Below, in pieces: positions 43,578 to 51,543 of a DNA stretch of 61,817 bases. The translations under genes and the position numbers were made by a program. The notes beneath the pieces were generated by a model, which worked only from the letters and a program-made list of their open reading frames with translations, was not told the origin of the DNA and searched no databases. Origin of the DNA: Bog-756 sp049517675 (GTDB lineage: Bacteria; Actinomycetota; Acidimicrobiia; Acidimicrobiales; RAAP-2); assembly GCA_049517675.1 (NCBI GenBank), contig JBEKRV010000017.1, positions 1 to 61,817 of the forward strand, written 5' to 3'. The first letter of the stretch is position 1. Every line of letters starts with the position of its first letter.

Positions 43578-45230
43578 TCAGACTGTTCCTCCCTGCCGCG
43601 CCTGCTCCTTCGCCCACTGATAGTCCGCCTTTCCCGATGGGGACCGCTGCACAGAGTCCACAAACACGACGTCCTTAGGGAGTTTGTAGCGAGCGATGAA
43701 TGAACTTGCATGCTGGACTATCTCATCAAACGTCGCGCTGACGTCCCTCCGAAGAGCCACGATTGCGATGACTTCTTGCCCCCAACGATCGCTGTCGCGA
43801 CCGGTGACAACCACATCCATCACCGCTGGATGACCAGCAATCGCCGACTCGACTTCTTCAGCAAAGATCTTCTCGCCGCCGGAATTGATCGTGGCTGCAT
43901 CCCGACCAAGCAGCTCGATCCGCCCATCGTCCAGTACCCGTGCCCGGTCACCGGGGATCGAGTACCGGATGCCATTGATCTCCGGGAACGTCGACGCCGT
44001 CTTTACCGGATCATTTAGGTAGCCGAGAGGGATATAGCCCGATTGAGCCAGCCACCCGAGGTGCTTGTCCCCCGGCGACAGGACGTGGCTAAAGGACTCG
44101 GAGACGACCACAGTGCCTGGCCCCGGCACAAATAGCCCAGCGCTCCCGGCTTCGCCCGCCGAGGTTTGCATCATCTGTGCTCCGGTCTCAGACGAGCCGG
44201 CGGCATCGGCGATGACTGCCTGGGGCAATAGGCGGTGTAGTCGATCCCGCAGCGGGGTACTCAGCACCGCACCGCCGTTGGCCACGCCGCCGACGGACGA
44301 CAGGTCATAACTTTCCCGCTCGAACTCGTCGAGTAGAGGCCGCAGCGTGGCATCGCCTACCAGAATTACAACATTGACTTGCTCGCGCTCGATTGTGCCG
44401 AGCACGTCGCGGGGGTCGAGGTGACGAGGATCGGGCGGGAAGATGATGGTGGCTCCAGCACCGATCCCCATGAACGTCGACCACTGGGCCGCGCCGTGCA
44501 TGAGCGGTGGCAGCATAAGCACGCTGAGGCCGCGCTTGTCCAAGGCACGTGCCGCAACCTTCTCGTAAGAGTCGACCTCCTCCCACGTGCCGAGGGATCG
44601 TCCACCCATTGCGGCCAAGAAGATGTCGTGTTGGCGCCAGAGCACTCCCTTTGGCATGCCGGTCGTGCCTCCGGTGTAGAGAAGGTAGAGGTCATCCCCC
44701 GACGGCTCGACCCGAGGTGCCGCCGACGGCACCGAAGCAATTGCCTCCTCGTAGTCCACGGCGCCAGGGAGCAAGGGATTGCCGGACTCGTCCGCCACCT
44801 GCAGCAGCACGGCCATCGGAGGCAACGACTCGAGCACCGGCGCCAAGACCGGCGCATAAGACGCATGGAACATGACCCCGGCTGGAGCTGCATCTTGGAG
44901 CAGGTACTGCAGCTCTTCGCCTACATAGCGGTAATTGACGTTAAAGGGTGCGACGCGGGCCGCATATGCACCCACCATGCCCTCCAGGTACTCGCTGCCA
45001 TTCCAGAGTGCCAGAGCCAGGTGGTCCTGGCTCGACTGGTATCCGGCCAGGTCCGCTCGCTCGGTCTTGATACCCAACCCCCGGCTGTGGAGGTAAACAG
45101 CCAACCTGATTGCTCGGTCAGCGACCTCCCGGTAACTGCGGCGCTGCTTGCCGATCACCACACAGTCCTGATCGCCTAACGCTTCGGCGATGGTGCCGAA
45201 CACACGGGCGAGATTAAACATGCCGTCCAT
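43578..45230 (-). CDS. Acyl-CoA synthetase (AMP-forming)
   Basis: 550 aa, activating a carboxylic acid to its CoA ester with ATP. The P-loop-like motif is LYLLYTGGTTGMPKGVLWR (about residue 180). Later motifs are DAAGSSETGAQM, ISIPGDRARVLDDGRIELLGRDAATINSGGEKIFAEEVE, and the acyl-activating lysine in RSPSGKADYQWA. Length and the SSETG pattern resemble FadD3/FadD13-like enzymes. The substrate is unknown. AAAGGAC lies upstream of the ATG. It is the last gene of the marR-side operon. Confidence 0.93.
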   Translation of the reverse strand: MDGMFNLARVFGTIAEALGDQDCVVIGKQRRSYREVADRAIRLAVYLHSRGLGIKTERADLAGYQSSQDHLALALWNGSEYLEGMVGAYAARVAPFNVNYRYVGEELQYLLQDAAPAGVMFHASYAPVLAPVLESLPPMAVLLQVADESGNPLLPGAVDYEEAIASVPSAAPRVEPSGDDLYLLYTGGTTGMPKGVLWRQHDIFLAAMGGRSLGTWEEVDSYEKVAARALDKRGLSVLMLPPLMHGAAQWSTFMGIGAGATIIFPPDPRHLDPRDVLGTIEREQVNVVILVGDATLRPLLDEFERESYDLSSVGGVANGGAVLSTPLRDRLHRLLPQAVIADAAGSSETGAQMMQTSAGEAGSAGLFVPGPGTVVVSESFSHVLSPGDKHLGWLAQSGYIPLGYLNDPVKTASTFPEINGIRYSIPGDRARVLDDGRIELLGRDAATINSGGEKIFAEEVESAIAGHPAVMDVVVTGRDSDRWGQEVIAIVALRRDVSATFDEIVQHASSFIARYKLPKDVVFVDSVQRSPSGKADYQWAKEQARQGGTV

Positions 45231-45330
45231 GTCCTTTCTACCTTCCTCGATCCAACAAGTTGCCCCAGCCCAAGCCTGGACATAGCTCTCAGCGGTCGCG
45301 TGGGGTCGTAGTCCGCTGGCGGCCAGCGAG

Positions 45331-46380
45331 TCAGCCGACCAGGTCCTTGACCTTGGCGATGACGTCGACCGCCGTCTGGTCGCCCGTGGGGACCGGCACC
45401 ACTTGCAGGTGGCTGACACCCGCCTCCTTGAAGGCGGCGATCCGTTCGGCCACGTAACTCTCGGGGCCGCACAGCGACATCGACCCGAGCAGGTCGTCGG
45501 GCACCAGGGCCTCGGCCTCGGTCTTTCTGCCCTCGAGGTAGAGGTCCTGGATCTTCTCGGCCTCCTCCTCGTACCCGTAGCGGCGCACCACGTCGTTGTA
45601 GAAGTTCCGGCCCTTGGCGCCCATGCCACCCACGTAGAGGGCGACCATCGGCCGGGCCAGGTCCCGCAGGGCCACGACATCGTCCCCTTCGCCGATGGCC
45701 ACCATGCCGCCGACGGTGATCTGCAGGGGATCGAGTGAGGGATCGCGCTTGGCCCGTCCGGCCTCCAGGGCCTCTCCCCACACCGTGTGGGCCTTCTCGG
45801 GCACGTAGAGCATGGGGATCCACCCGTCGGCGATCTCGGCCGTCATGGCCACGTTCTTCTCGCCCAGCGAGGCCACCCACACCGGGATGCGCGGGCGGAC
45901 AGGACGCCCGATGATCTTGAGGGCCTTGCCGAGGCCGGTTCCCCGACCTTCGGGCAGCGGCATGTCGTAGTACTTGCCGTGGTGCTCGAGCGGGGCCTGG
46001 CGGGCCCAGACCTGGCGGCAGACGTCGACGATCTCCCGGGTCCGTCCGAGCGGCGCGTCGAAGGGCACGCCGTGCCAGCCCTCGATGACCTGGGGTCCCG
46101 AGGAGCCGAGGCCGAGGTGGAAGCGGCCCTCGGACAGGGCGTCGATTCCGGCCGCCGTCATGGCGATCAGGGTCGGCGTGCGGGTGAAGATGGGCAGGAT
46201 GGCCGAGCCGATCTCCACCCTCTCGGTCAACGCGGCCAGGTAGCCCATCTGGCTCGGGCTGTCGATGCCGTAGGCCTCGGCCACCCACACCAAATCCAGG
46301 CCGGCCTTCTCCATCTCGGCCACCTGGGCGGCCGCCTTGCGGAAGCCTCCGGCGTAGCTGAGCATCGTGCTGATCTTCAT
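45331..46380 (-). CDS. LLM-class flavin/F420-dependent oxidoreductase
   Basis: 349 aa luciferase-like TIM barrel. Typical segments: LDLVWVAEAYGIDSPSQMGYLAALTERVEIGSAILPIFTRTP, SEGRFHLGLGSSGPQVIEGWHGVPF, and TAEIADGWIPMLYVPE. Family members in actinobacteria usually use F420. It starts two bases after the SDR stop, so the two are coupled. By eye its codon use is more GC-rich than its neighbours, like the left half of the window, which hints at a separate origin. Confidence 0.9.
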   Translation of the reverse strand: MKISTMLSYAGGFRKAAAQVAEMEKAGLDLVWVAEAYGIDSPSQMGYLAALTERVEIGSAILPIFTRTPTLIAMTAAGIDALSEGRFHLGLGSSGPQVIEGWHGVPFDAPLGRTREIVDVCRQVWARQAPLEHHGKYYDMPLPEGRGTGLGKALKIIGRPVRPRIPVWVASLGEKNVAMTAEIADGWIPMLYVPEKAHTVWGEALEAGRAKRDPSLDPLQITVGGMVAIGEGDDVVALRDLARPMVALYVGGMGAKGRNFYNDVVRRYGYEEEAEKIQDLYLEGRKTEAEALVPDDLLGSMSLCGPESYVAERIAAFKEAGVSHLQVVPVPTGDQTAVDVIAKVKDLVG

Positions 46381-46382
46381 GG

Positions 46383-47162
46383 TCACTTGGGCGGCATCCT
46401 GATGCCGCCGTCCACTCGGATTGTTTCCGCATTTACATAGGGGTTGGTGAGGCATTCCAAGACCATGAAGGCCAGTTCCTCAGCCTCGCCCAGGCGCTTG
46501 GGGAAGAGCACCGATTGGCCAAGACGAGCCTTGAACTGCTTGGCACCCTCTCCGGTCCCATAGATCGGCGTGTCGATGAGGCCCGGCGCGATGGTATTGA
46601 CACGGATGCCGACGGCAGCGAGATCGCGGGCAACTGGAAGCGTCAGCCCGACAATGCCGCCCTTTGATGCCGAGTAGGCGGCCTGACCGATCTGACCGTC
46701 GAACGCGGCCACCGAGGCCAGGTTGACGATGGCTCCCCTGGATCCGCTCTCGTCCGTTGGTTCGGTGTCCGCCATGGCCGCGGCGGCCTGGCGGAGCATG
46801 TTGAACGACCCCAGAAGGTTTACTCGGATGACGAGCTCAAATGCACTCTGGGGCATTGGATTGTTGTCCCGATCGATGGTCCGACCGGCGTGACCCAGAC
46901 CCGCAGAATTCACTAGGGCCCGTAGTGGGCCAAGAGACGATGCAGCAGCGACCGCCGCCGCCCCATCACTCTCGCTGGTGACGTCACAGTGAGCGAAGAC
47001 GCCGCCGATCTCGGCCGCCAGCGCGGTGCCAGCGTCATCCTTGAGATCAGCGATCACGACGTGCGCCCCGATCCCCGCCAGTAGACGGGCCGAGGCCTCG
47101 CCGATGCCCGATGCTCCTCCGGTGATGATGGCGGATGAGCCGGCCAGGTCAAACCGGGGCAT
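46383..47162 (-). CDS. SDR oxidoreductase (3-hydroxyacyl-CoA dehydrogenase type 2-like)
   Basis: 259 aa classical SDR. TGGASGIGEASARLL is the cofactor motif, VNSAGLG replaces NNAG, the catalytic tetrad is in VNLASVAAFDGQIGQAAYSASKGG, and PGLIDTPIYG and VRVDGGIRMPPK complete it. The style matches HSD17B10-type 3-hydroxyacyl-CoA dehydrogenases, which would suit beta-oxidation with the neighbouring acyl-CoA genes. AGGAA lies before the ATG. It is 89 bp downstream of marR. Confidence 0.9.
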   Translation of the reverse strand: MPRFDLAGSSAIITGGASGIGEASARLLAGIGAHVVIADLKDDAGTALAAEIGGVFAHCDVTSESDGAAAVAAASSLGPLRALVNSAGLGHAGRTIDRDNNPMPQSAFELVIRVNLLGSFNMLRQAAAAMADTEPTDESGSRGAIVNLASVAAFDGQIGQAAYSASKGGIVGLTLPVARDLAAVGIRVNTIAPGLIDTPIYGTGEGAKQFKARLGQSVLFPKRLGEAEELAFMVLECLTNPYVNAETIRVDGGIRMPPK

Positions 47163-47251
47163 CAGCCGTGGTTCCTGTCACTTGATGGTTCGCACACAGT
47201 TCTGCTCCTTGGTAGTTGGTTCTGGTTAATCGGCGACAGACATCGAGGCGT

Positions 47252-47716
47252 CTAGGACGGTGTCACACCCTTGAGGTTCGACTGAACCCGTTGCAGTAGC
47301 TCGACGAGGGCTGCCCGGTCGGCCCGTGACATACCGGCGCGCAGCTCTTCGCGCAGCAGCTCATCCACCTGGGTAATCGGTTTTATCAACGCACGTCCTT
47401 GGTCGGTCAGATGAATGAGCCACACTCTTCGGTCCTCGGGGTCTGGGCGGCGTTCAATGAGCCCCCGGGCATCCAGTCCGTCGATCGTGACTCCTGTGGC
47501 TGCCCGTCCTCGTCCGAGGTGTGCCGCAATGTTGGTTTGACTCACCGGTCCGAAATCGGCCAGGTAGGCCAAGATCCCAGCCTGAGTGAGGTTGACACCC
47601 CACTCACCCAGGTGATGGTCGTAGGCCTCGCGAATGCCCCGAGCCGTGGCCATCAGCGCGGACTCCACCCGTCGCCAGGGGGCAACCCCAGTATCTGGAT
47701 TCGCGTTCGAACTCAT
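47252..47716 (-). CDS. MarR-family transcriptional regulator
   Basis: 154 aa winged-helix dimer. Recognition region LGEWGVNLTQAGILAYLADFGPVSQTNIAAHLGRGRAATGVTIDGLDARGLIERRPDPEDRRVWLIHLTDQG is the typical MarR core (about 37-110). The effector is unknown, probably an aromatic acid or CoA ester given the neighbours. It is divergent from the acyl-CoA dehydrogenase gene across a perfect dyad that includes both -10 boxes, so it probably represses itself and that gene. Confidence 0.93.
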   Translation of the reverse strand: MSSNANPDTGVAPWRRVESALMATARGIREAYDHHLGEWGVNLTQAGILAYLADFGPVSQTNIAAHLGRGRAATGVTIDGLDARGLIERRPDPEDRRVWLIHLTDQGRALIKPITQVDELLREELRAGMSRADRAALVELLQRVQSNLKGVTPS

Positions 47717-47759
47717 CGGTTCCGTCCGAAACTGAGCGGGTCGGTTCGACGTATGATCA

Positions 47760-47785
47760 CATATTGTACTATACCATACAATATG
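47760..47785. promoter_or_regulatory. MarR-type operator: 9-8-9 perfect inverted repeat
   Basis: catattgta (47760-47768), an 8-base spacer, then tacaatatg (47777-47785). Each arm contains TACAAT read outward, so both divergent promoters could have their -10 box inside the dyad. It lies between marR and the acyl-CoA dehydrogenase gene. Confidence 0.8.
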
Positions 47786-47852
47786 GAGTCGGCGGATATG
47801 GCTTTCCGGGAACCCGCCGGTCGGTCGTCATCAAGAACATCGGAGGATGGAC

Positions 47853-50018
47853 ATGGCAATCGCAATTTCGGAGACTCACAGGGAAATAGAGTCAGTCGCA
47901 CGGTCGTTCCTCTACAAAGCGGGCGCACTGGCCGCAAGTCGATCGCAATTGGAGGTCGGACAGGACCACCTTCCGGATTACTGGGAGGAGCTAGTTGAGC
48001 TCGGATGGCTCGGAATTCACCTTCCCGAGGAGTTTGGCGGGGTCGGGTATGGGCTTGCCGAGTTGGCCGTACTTCTCCAGGAGCTGGGTCGGACTCTCGC
48101 TCCTGGCCCGTTCCTCTCGACCGTGGTGGCGTCGGCGATTATCAACCGCACGGGCACTGAGGAGCAGCGGCTCCGCTACCTGCCGGGGTTGGCTGACGGA
48201 TCGCGCTTGGGTGCTTTCGGGTGGTGCGGCACCCTGACACTTGACGACGGTCGGCTCGATGGCGACGGCGGAATCGTGATCGACGGCGGTCTGGCCGACA
48301 CGTTCGTGCTGGCCGTGGATGGAGATCTTGTAGTCGTGGAACGTGAAAGTCCCGGGTTCACTGTGGCGCAAGGCGTGAGCCTCGATCTCACGAGGCGCTC
48401 GTCCCGAGTGTCGGCTTCAGCGGTCGAGGTGACTCCCGAACAGATACTCCCAGGCGCAGCCGATGCCGCGCTGGCGGTCGCCCGCCTCCTCCTGGCCGCC
48501 GAGGCCGCCGGCGGGGCACTGGGGTGCGTCGAGCAGGCCACCGAGTACGCCAAGCAACGCCAGCAGTTCGGCCGGGTCATCGGAGCCTTTCAGGCGGTCA
48601 AACACCACTGCGCCAACATGCTGGTGGCTTCCGAGTTGGCTACGGCTGCCGTATGGGACGGAGGTCGGGCCGCGGCGGACGGAGATGACCAGCTGGCCTT
48701 GGCCGCGGCAGTGGCACTTGTGCAGGCAGTTCCGGCGTTTCTCGCCAACGCTCAGCTGAACATCCAAATCCACGGCGGTATCGGCTTCACCTGGGAACAC
48801 GACGGGCATCTGTACTTGCGGAGGGCGGCCACGTTGGCCTCATTGGCCGACGTGGATGTCACTGCTGGCGACGTGACGAAGCACCACCTGGCCGGCACCT
48901 ACCGACAGCTCGGACTGTCCCTCCCGCCCGAGGCCGAGTCGCTGCGGGTCTCGGTCCGGACCGACGCCACCGAGATCGCCGCCCTTCCAGAAAACCTGCA
49001 ACGCGAGCGTCTAATTGACACTGGCTATATCCAGCCTCACTGGCCCAAGCCATGGGGCCGCGCCGCCAAGGCTCTCGAGCAGTTGGTGATCGACGAAGAG
49101 TTTGAGGCCGCTGGAATCAGGCGGCCGCGGTTCGGGATCACCGCATGGGTGATCCTGACTCTCATCCAGCACGGGAGACCGGATCAGATCGCCCGCTGGG
49201 TACGTCCCACACTGGAGGGTGAGCTGGTGTGGTGCCAGCTCTTCAGCGAGCCCGACGCCGGGTCCGACGCGGCAGGTATCAGGACGCGTGCAGTCGCCGT
49301 TGAAGGTGGGCTTCTCGTATCGGGCCAGAAGGTTTGGACCAGTGGAGCGCAGTACTGCCAACGCGGATTGGCCACGGTCCGGACCAATCAGGAGGCCCCC
49401 AAGCATCAGGGCATCACTACTGTCGTCATCGACATGCAGGCCGACGGCGTGGAGGTGCGACCACTGCGGGAGGCGTCGGGGTCCACCATGTTCAACGAAG
49501 TCTTCTTCAACGACGTCTTCGTCCCCGAGGAGGACATCGTTGGCGGCGTGGACGCAGGATGGACCGTAGCCCGGTCGACGCTGGGGAACGAGCGGGTGTC
49601 GATCGGGGGTGGTTCGGCCGTCGGGCTGTCCCTCAACTTGGTCGGTATCTACCGGACATATGCCGGCACACGAAGTGGAATCGGGCTGGCCGAAGAGGTG
49701 GGCAGACACATGGCTGAGGGCCAGACCCTCCAGGTGCTCAATCTTCGGGCGGCCGAACGGGCAGTCGTCGGAGGAGAGCCCGGTGCCGAAGGGAACGTCA
49801 CCAAGTTGCTCAATGCCGAGCATATGCAACGTTCTGCCGACCTCGGAGTGAGAATCGTCGGTCCGGATCTTGCCGTTCTCGAGGGCTCCGGCTCCAAGCT
49901 GGCCGACGTCCTCATCTTCAGTCGGGCGATGACGATCGCCGGCGGAACGTCGGAGATCACCCGAAGCCAGATCGGGGAGCGTATCCTCGGCCTTCCCCGA
50001 GACCCGCTCATTGTCTGA
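47853..50018 (+). CDS. Two-domain acyl-CoA dehydrogenase
   Basis: 721 aa, about twice the usual length. The first unit (residues about 1-350) has LPEEFGGVGYGLAELAVLLQELGRTLAPGPFL and a C-terminal helical part with EYAKQRQQFGRVIGAFQAVKH and IQIHGGIGFTWEHDGHLYLRRA. The second unit (about 385-721) has CQLFSEPDAGSDAAGIRTRA, SGQKVWTSGAQ and TIAGGTSEITRSQIGERILGLPRD. Tandem acyl-CoA dehydrogenases act as heterodimer-like pairs in steroid catabolism; here they are fused. ATG at 47853 is preferred because GGAGG lies six bases upstream. Confidence 0.92.
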   Translation: MAIAISETHREIESVARSFLYKAGALAASRSQLEVGQDHLPDYWEELVELGWLGIHLPEEFGGVGYGLAELAVLLQELGRTLAPGPFLSTVVASAIINRTGTEEQRLRYLPGLADGSRLGAFGWCGTLTLDDGRLDGDGGIVIDGGLADTFVLAVDGDLVVVERESPGFTVAQGVSLDLTRRSSRVSASAVEVTPEQILPGAADAALAVARLLLAAEAAGGALGCVEQATEYAKQRQQFGRVIGAFQAVKHHCANMLVASELATAAVWDGGRAAADGDDQLALAAAVALVQAVPAFLANAQLNIQIHGGIGFTWEHDGHLYLRRAATLASLADVDVTAGDVTKHHLAGTYRQLGLSLPPEAESLRVSVRTDATEIAALPENLQRERLIDTGYIQPHWPKPWGRAAKALEQLVIDEEFEAAGIRRPRFGITAWVILTLIQHGRPDQIARWVRPTLEGELVWCQLFSEPDAGSDAAGIRTRAVAVEGGLLVSGQKVWTSGAQYCQRGLATVRTNQEAPKHQGITTVVIDMQADGVEVRPLREASGSTMFNEVFFNDVFVPEEDIVGGVDAGWTVARSTLGNERVSIGGGSAVGLSLNLVGIYRTYAGTRSGIGLAEEVGRHMAEGQTLQVLNLRAAERAVVGGEPGAEGNVTKLLNAEHMQRSADLGVRIVGPDLAVLEGSGSKLADVLIFSRAMTIAGGTSEITRSQIGERILGLPRDPLIV

Positions 50019-50184
50019 TCGACAAATGCGCACCCAGCGCCACGGACCCTTAGGCGAATATCTGTCATCCCCGTTCGGCATCCGAACGGCATTAGCTGAC
50101 AGCCATTGAGCCGGGTCGGAGCCCGGGAGCGGCCCTCGATGTTCCGCTCGGCTCCGCAAAACTTACGAACGGGGCGCCCGTTGC

Positions 50185-51366
50185 TCAGCCGAGGCGCTCG
50201 ATGATGGTGGCGTTGGCCAGACCGCCACCTTCACACATGGTCAGCAGGCCGTAGCGGCCGTTGGTCCGCTCAAGCTCGTTGAGCAGCGTGGCCATGAGCT
50301 TGGCGCCGGAGGCACCCAGCGGGTGGCCGAGGGCGATTGCCCCGCCGTTCACGTTGACCTTGTCTATGTCGGCGTCGAACTCCTTGGCCCAGGCCAGCGG
50401 CACCGAGGCGAAGGCCTCGTTGATCTCGATCACGTCGATGTCGTCAAGGGTCAGCTTGCCCCGCTCGAGGGCCATGCGGGTGGCCGGAATGGGGCCGGTG
50501 AGCATGGTGATCGGGTCGCTGCCGGCCACCGCGAACGAGTGGAACCGGGCTCGGGGGGTGAGGCCGAGGGCGGACGCCTTGGCCTCGCTCATGATCAGAA
50601 CACCGGAGGCGCCGTCGGTGATCTGCGAGGAGTTGCCGGCCGTGACCTTGCCGTTCTCGGGACGGAAGGCTGGCTTCAGCTTGGCCAACGTTTCGACCGA
50701 GGAGTCGGGGCGGATGCCCTCGTCGGTGGTGATCAGCTCGTCGGTGTCGTTGCGCTCGTCGTCCTTGATGGCCACCGGGATGAGCTCCCGCTCGAAGCGG
50801 CCTTCGGCGGTGGCCTGGGCGGCCCGCTGATGGGACCGGACCGAGAACTCGTCCAGGTCCTCGCGGCTGAGGCCCCACTGCTCGGCGATGAGTTCGGCGC
50901 CCTCACCCTGGCTCACCAGTCCGCCGCGCGGCTTGTACCGGTCCATAGTGCGGGGCCCGAAGGGGAAGCCCAGCTCGCGCACGACCGAGGAGCCCATCGG
51001 GGTGCGGGACATGACTTCGACGCCACCGCCGATGACCACGTCGTAGGCACCGGCGATAACGCCTTGGGCGCCGAAGTGGAGGGCCTGCTGGCTCGAGCCG
51101 CACTGTCGGTCGATGGTGGTGGCCGGGACGGACTCGGGATAGCCGGCGGCGAGCACGGCACAGCGACCCACGTTGAGGGACTGCTCGCCGACCTGCATGA
51201 CGCAGCCCATGATCACGTCGTCGACGAGGGCGGGATCGAGGTTGTTGCGCTCGACGAGGGCCTTCAGAGCCTCGGAGCCGAGGTCGGCGGCGTGCCAGTT
51301 GCGGAGCTTGCCGTTGCGCTTTCCCCCGGGGGTGCGAACGGCGTCGATGATGACGGCTTCAACCAT
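50185..51366 (-). CDS. Acetyl-CoA acetyltransferase (thiolase)
   Basis: 393 aa, normal length. The N-terminal active-site cysteine is in TTIDRQCGSSQQALHFGAQ (about residue 88), the histidine in GGAIALGHPLGASGAKL, and the second cysteine region in GLLTMCEGGGLANATII. It cleaves 3-ketoacyl-CoA or condenses acetyl-CoA units. By eye it is more GC-rich than flanking genes. GGGAGAAA lies upstream of the ATG, and the promoter holds a perfect palindrome. Confidence 0.95.
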   Translation of the reverse strand: MVEAVIIDAVRTPGGKRNGKLRNWHAADLGSEALKALVERNNLDPALVDDVIMGCVMQVGEQSLNVGRCAVLAAGYPESVPATTIDRQCGSSQQALHFGAQGVIAGAYDVVIGGGVEVMSRTPMGSSVVRELGFPFGPRTMDRYKPRGGLVSQGEGAELIAEQWGLSREDLDEFSVRSHQRAAQATAEGRFERELIPVAIKDDERNDTDELITTDEGIRPDSSVETLAKLKPAFRPENGKVTAGNSSQITDGASGVLIMSEAKASALGLTPRARFHSFAVAGSDPITMLTGPIPATRMALERGKLTLDDIDVIEINEAFASVPLAWAKEFDADIDKVNVNGGAIALGHPLGASGAKLMATLLNELERTNGRYGLLTMCEGGGLANATIIERLG

Positions 51367-51457
51367 GGCGTTTCTCCCATTCTGGCGGATGGCAGTCGCG
51401 CAATCCGCACTGTTTGTAGAGCGACTCTGCGCCTTCGAGCACTTGGCACTCGTACGA

Positions 51458-51486
51458 ACTATAGCATACCGAACGGTATTTAACTC
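51458..51486 (-). promoter_or_regulatory. Thiolase promoter with ATACCG-AA-CGGTAT operator
   Basis: On the minus strand -10 TATAGT covers 51463-51458. A perfect 14-bp palindrome (51466-51479) fills the spacer, upstream of a weak -35 at 51486-51481. A repressor bound there would block polymerase. The same -10 and a related CGGTATG half-site occur ahead of the tetR at 58525. Confidence 0.65.
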
Positions 51487-51543
51487 TTCTACGGTGCCGG
51501 GCTGTGGTCGGCTTCCATCGGTCCGGAAGGCGGGCTAGACGAC

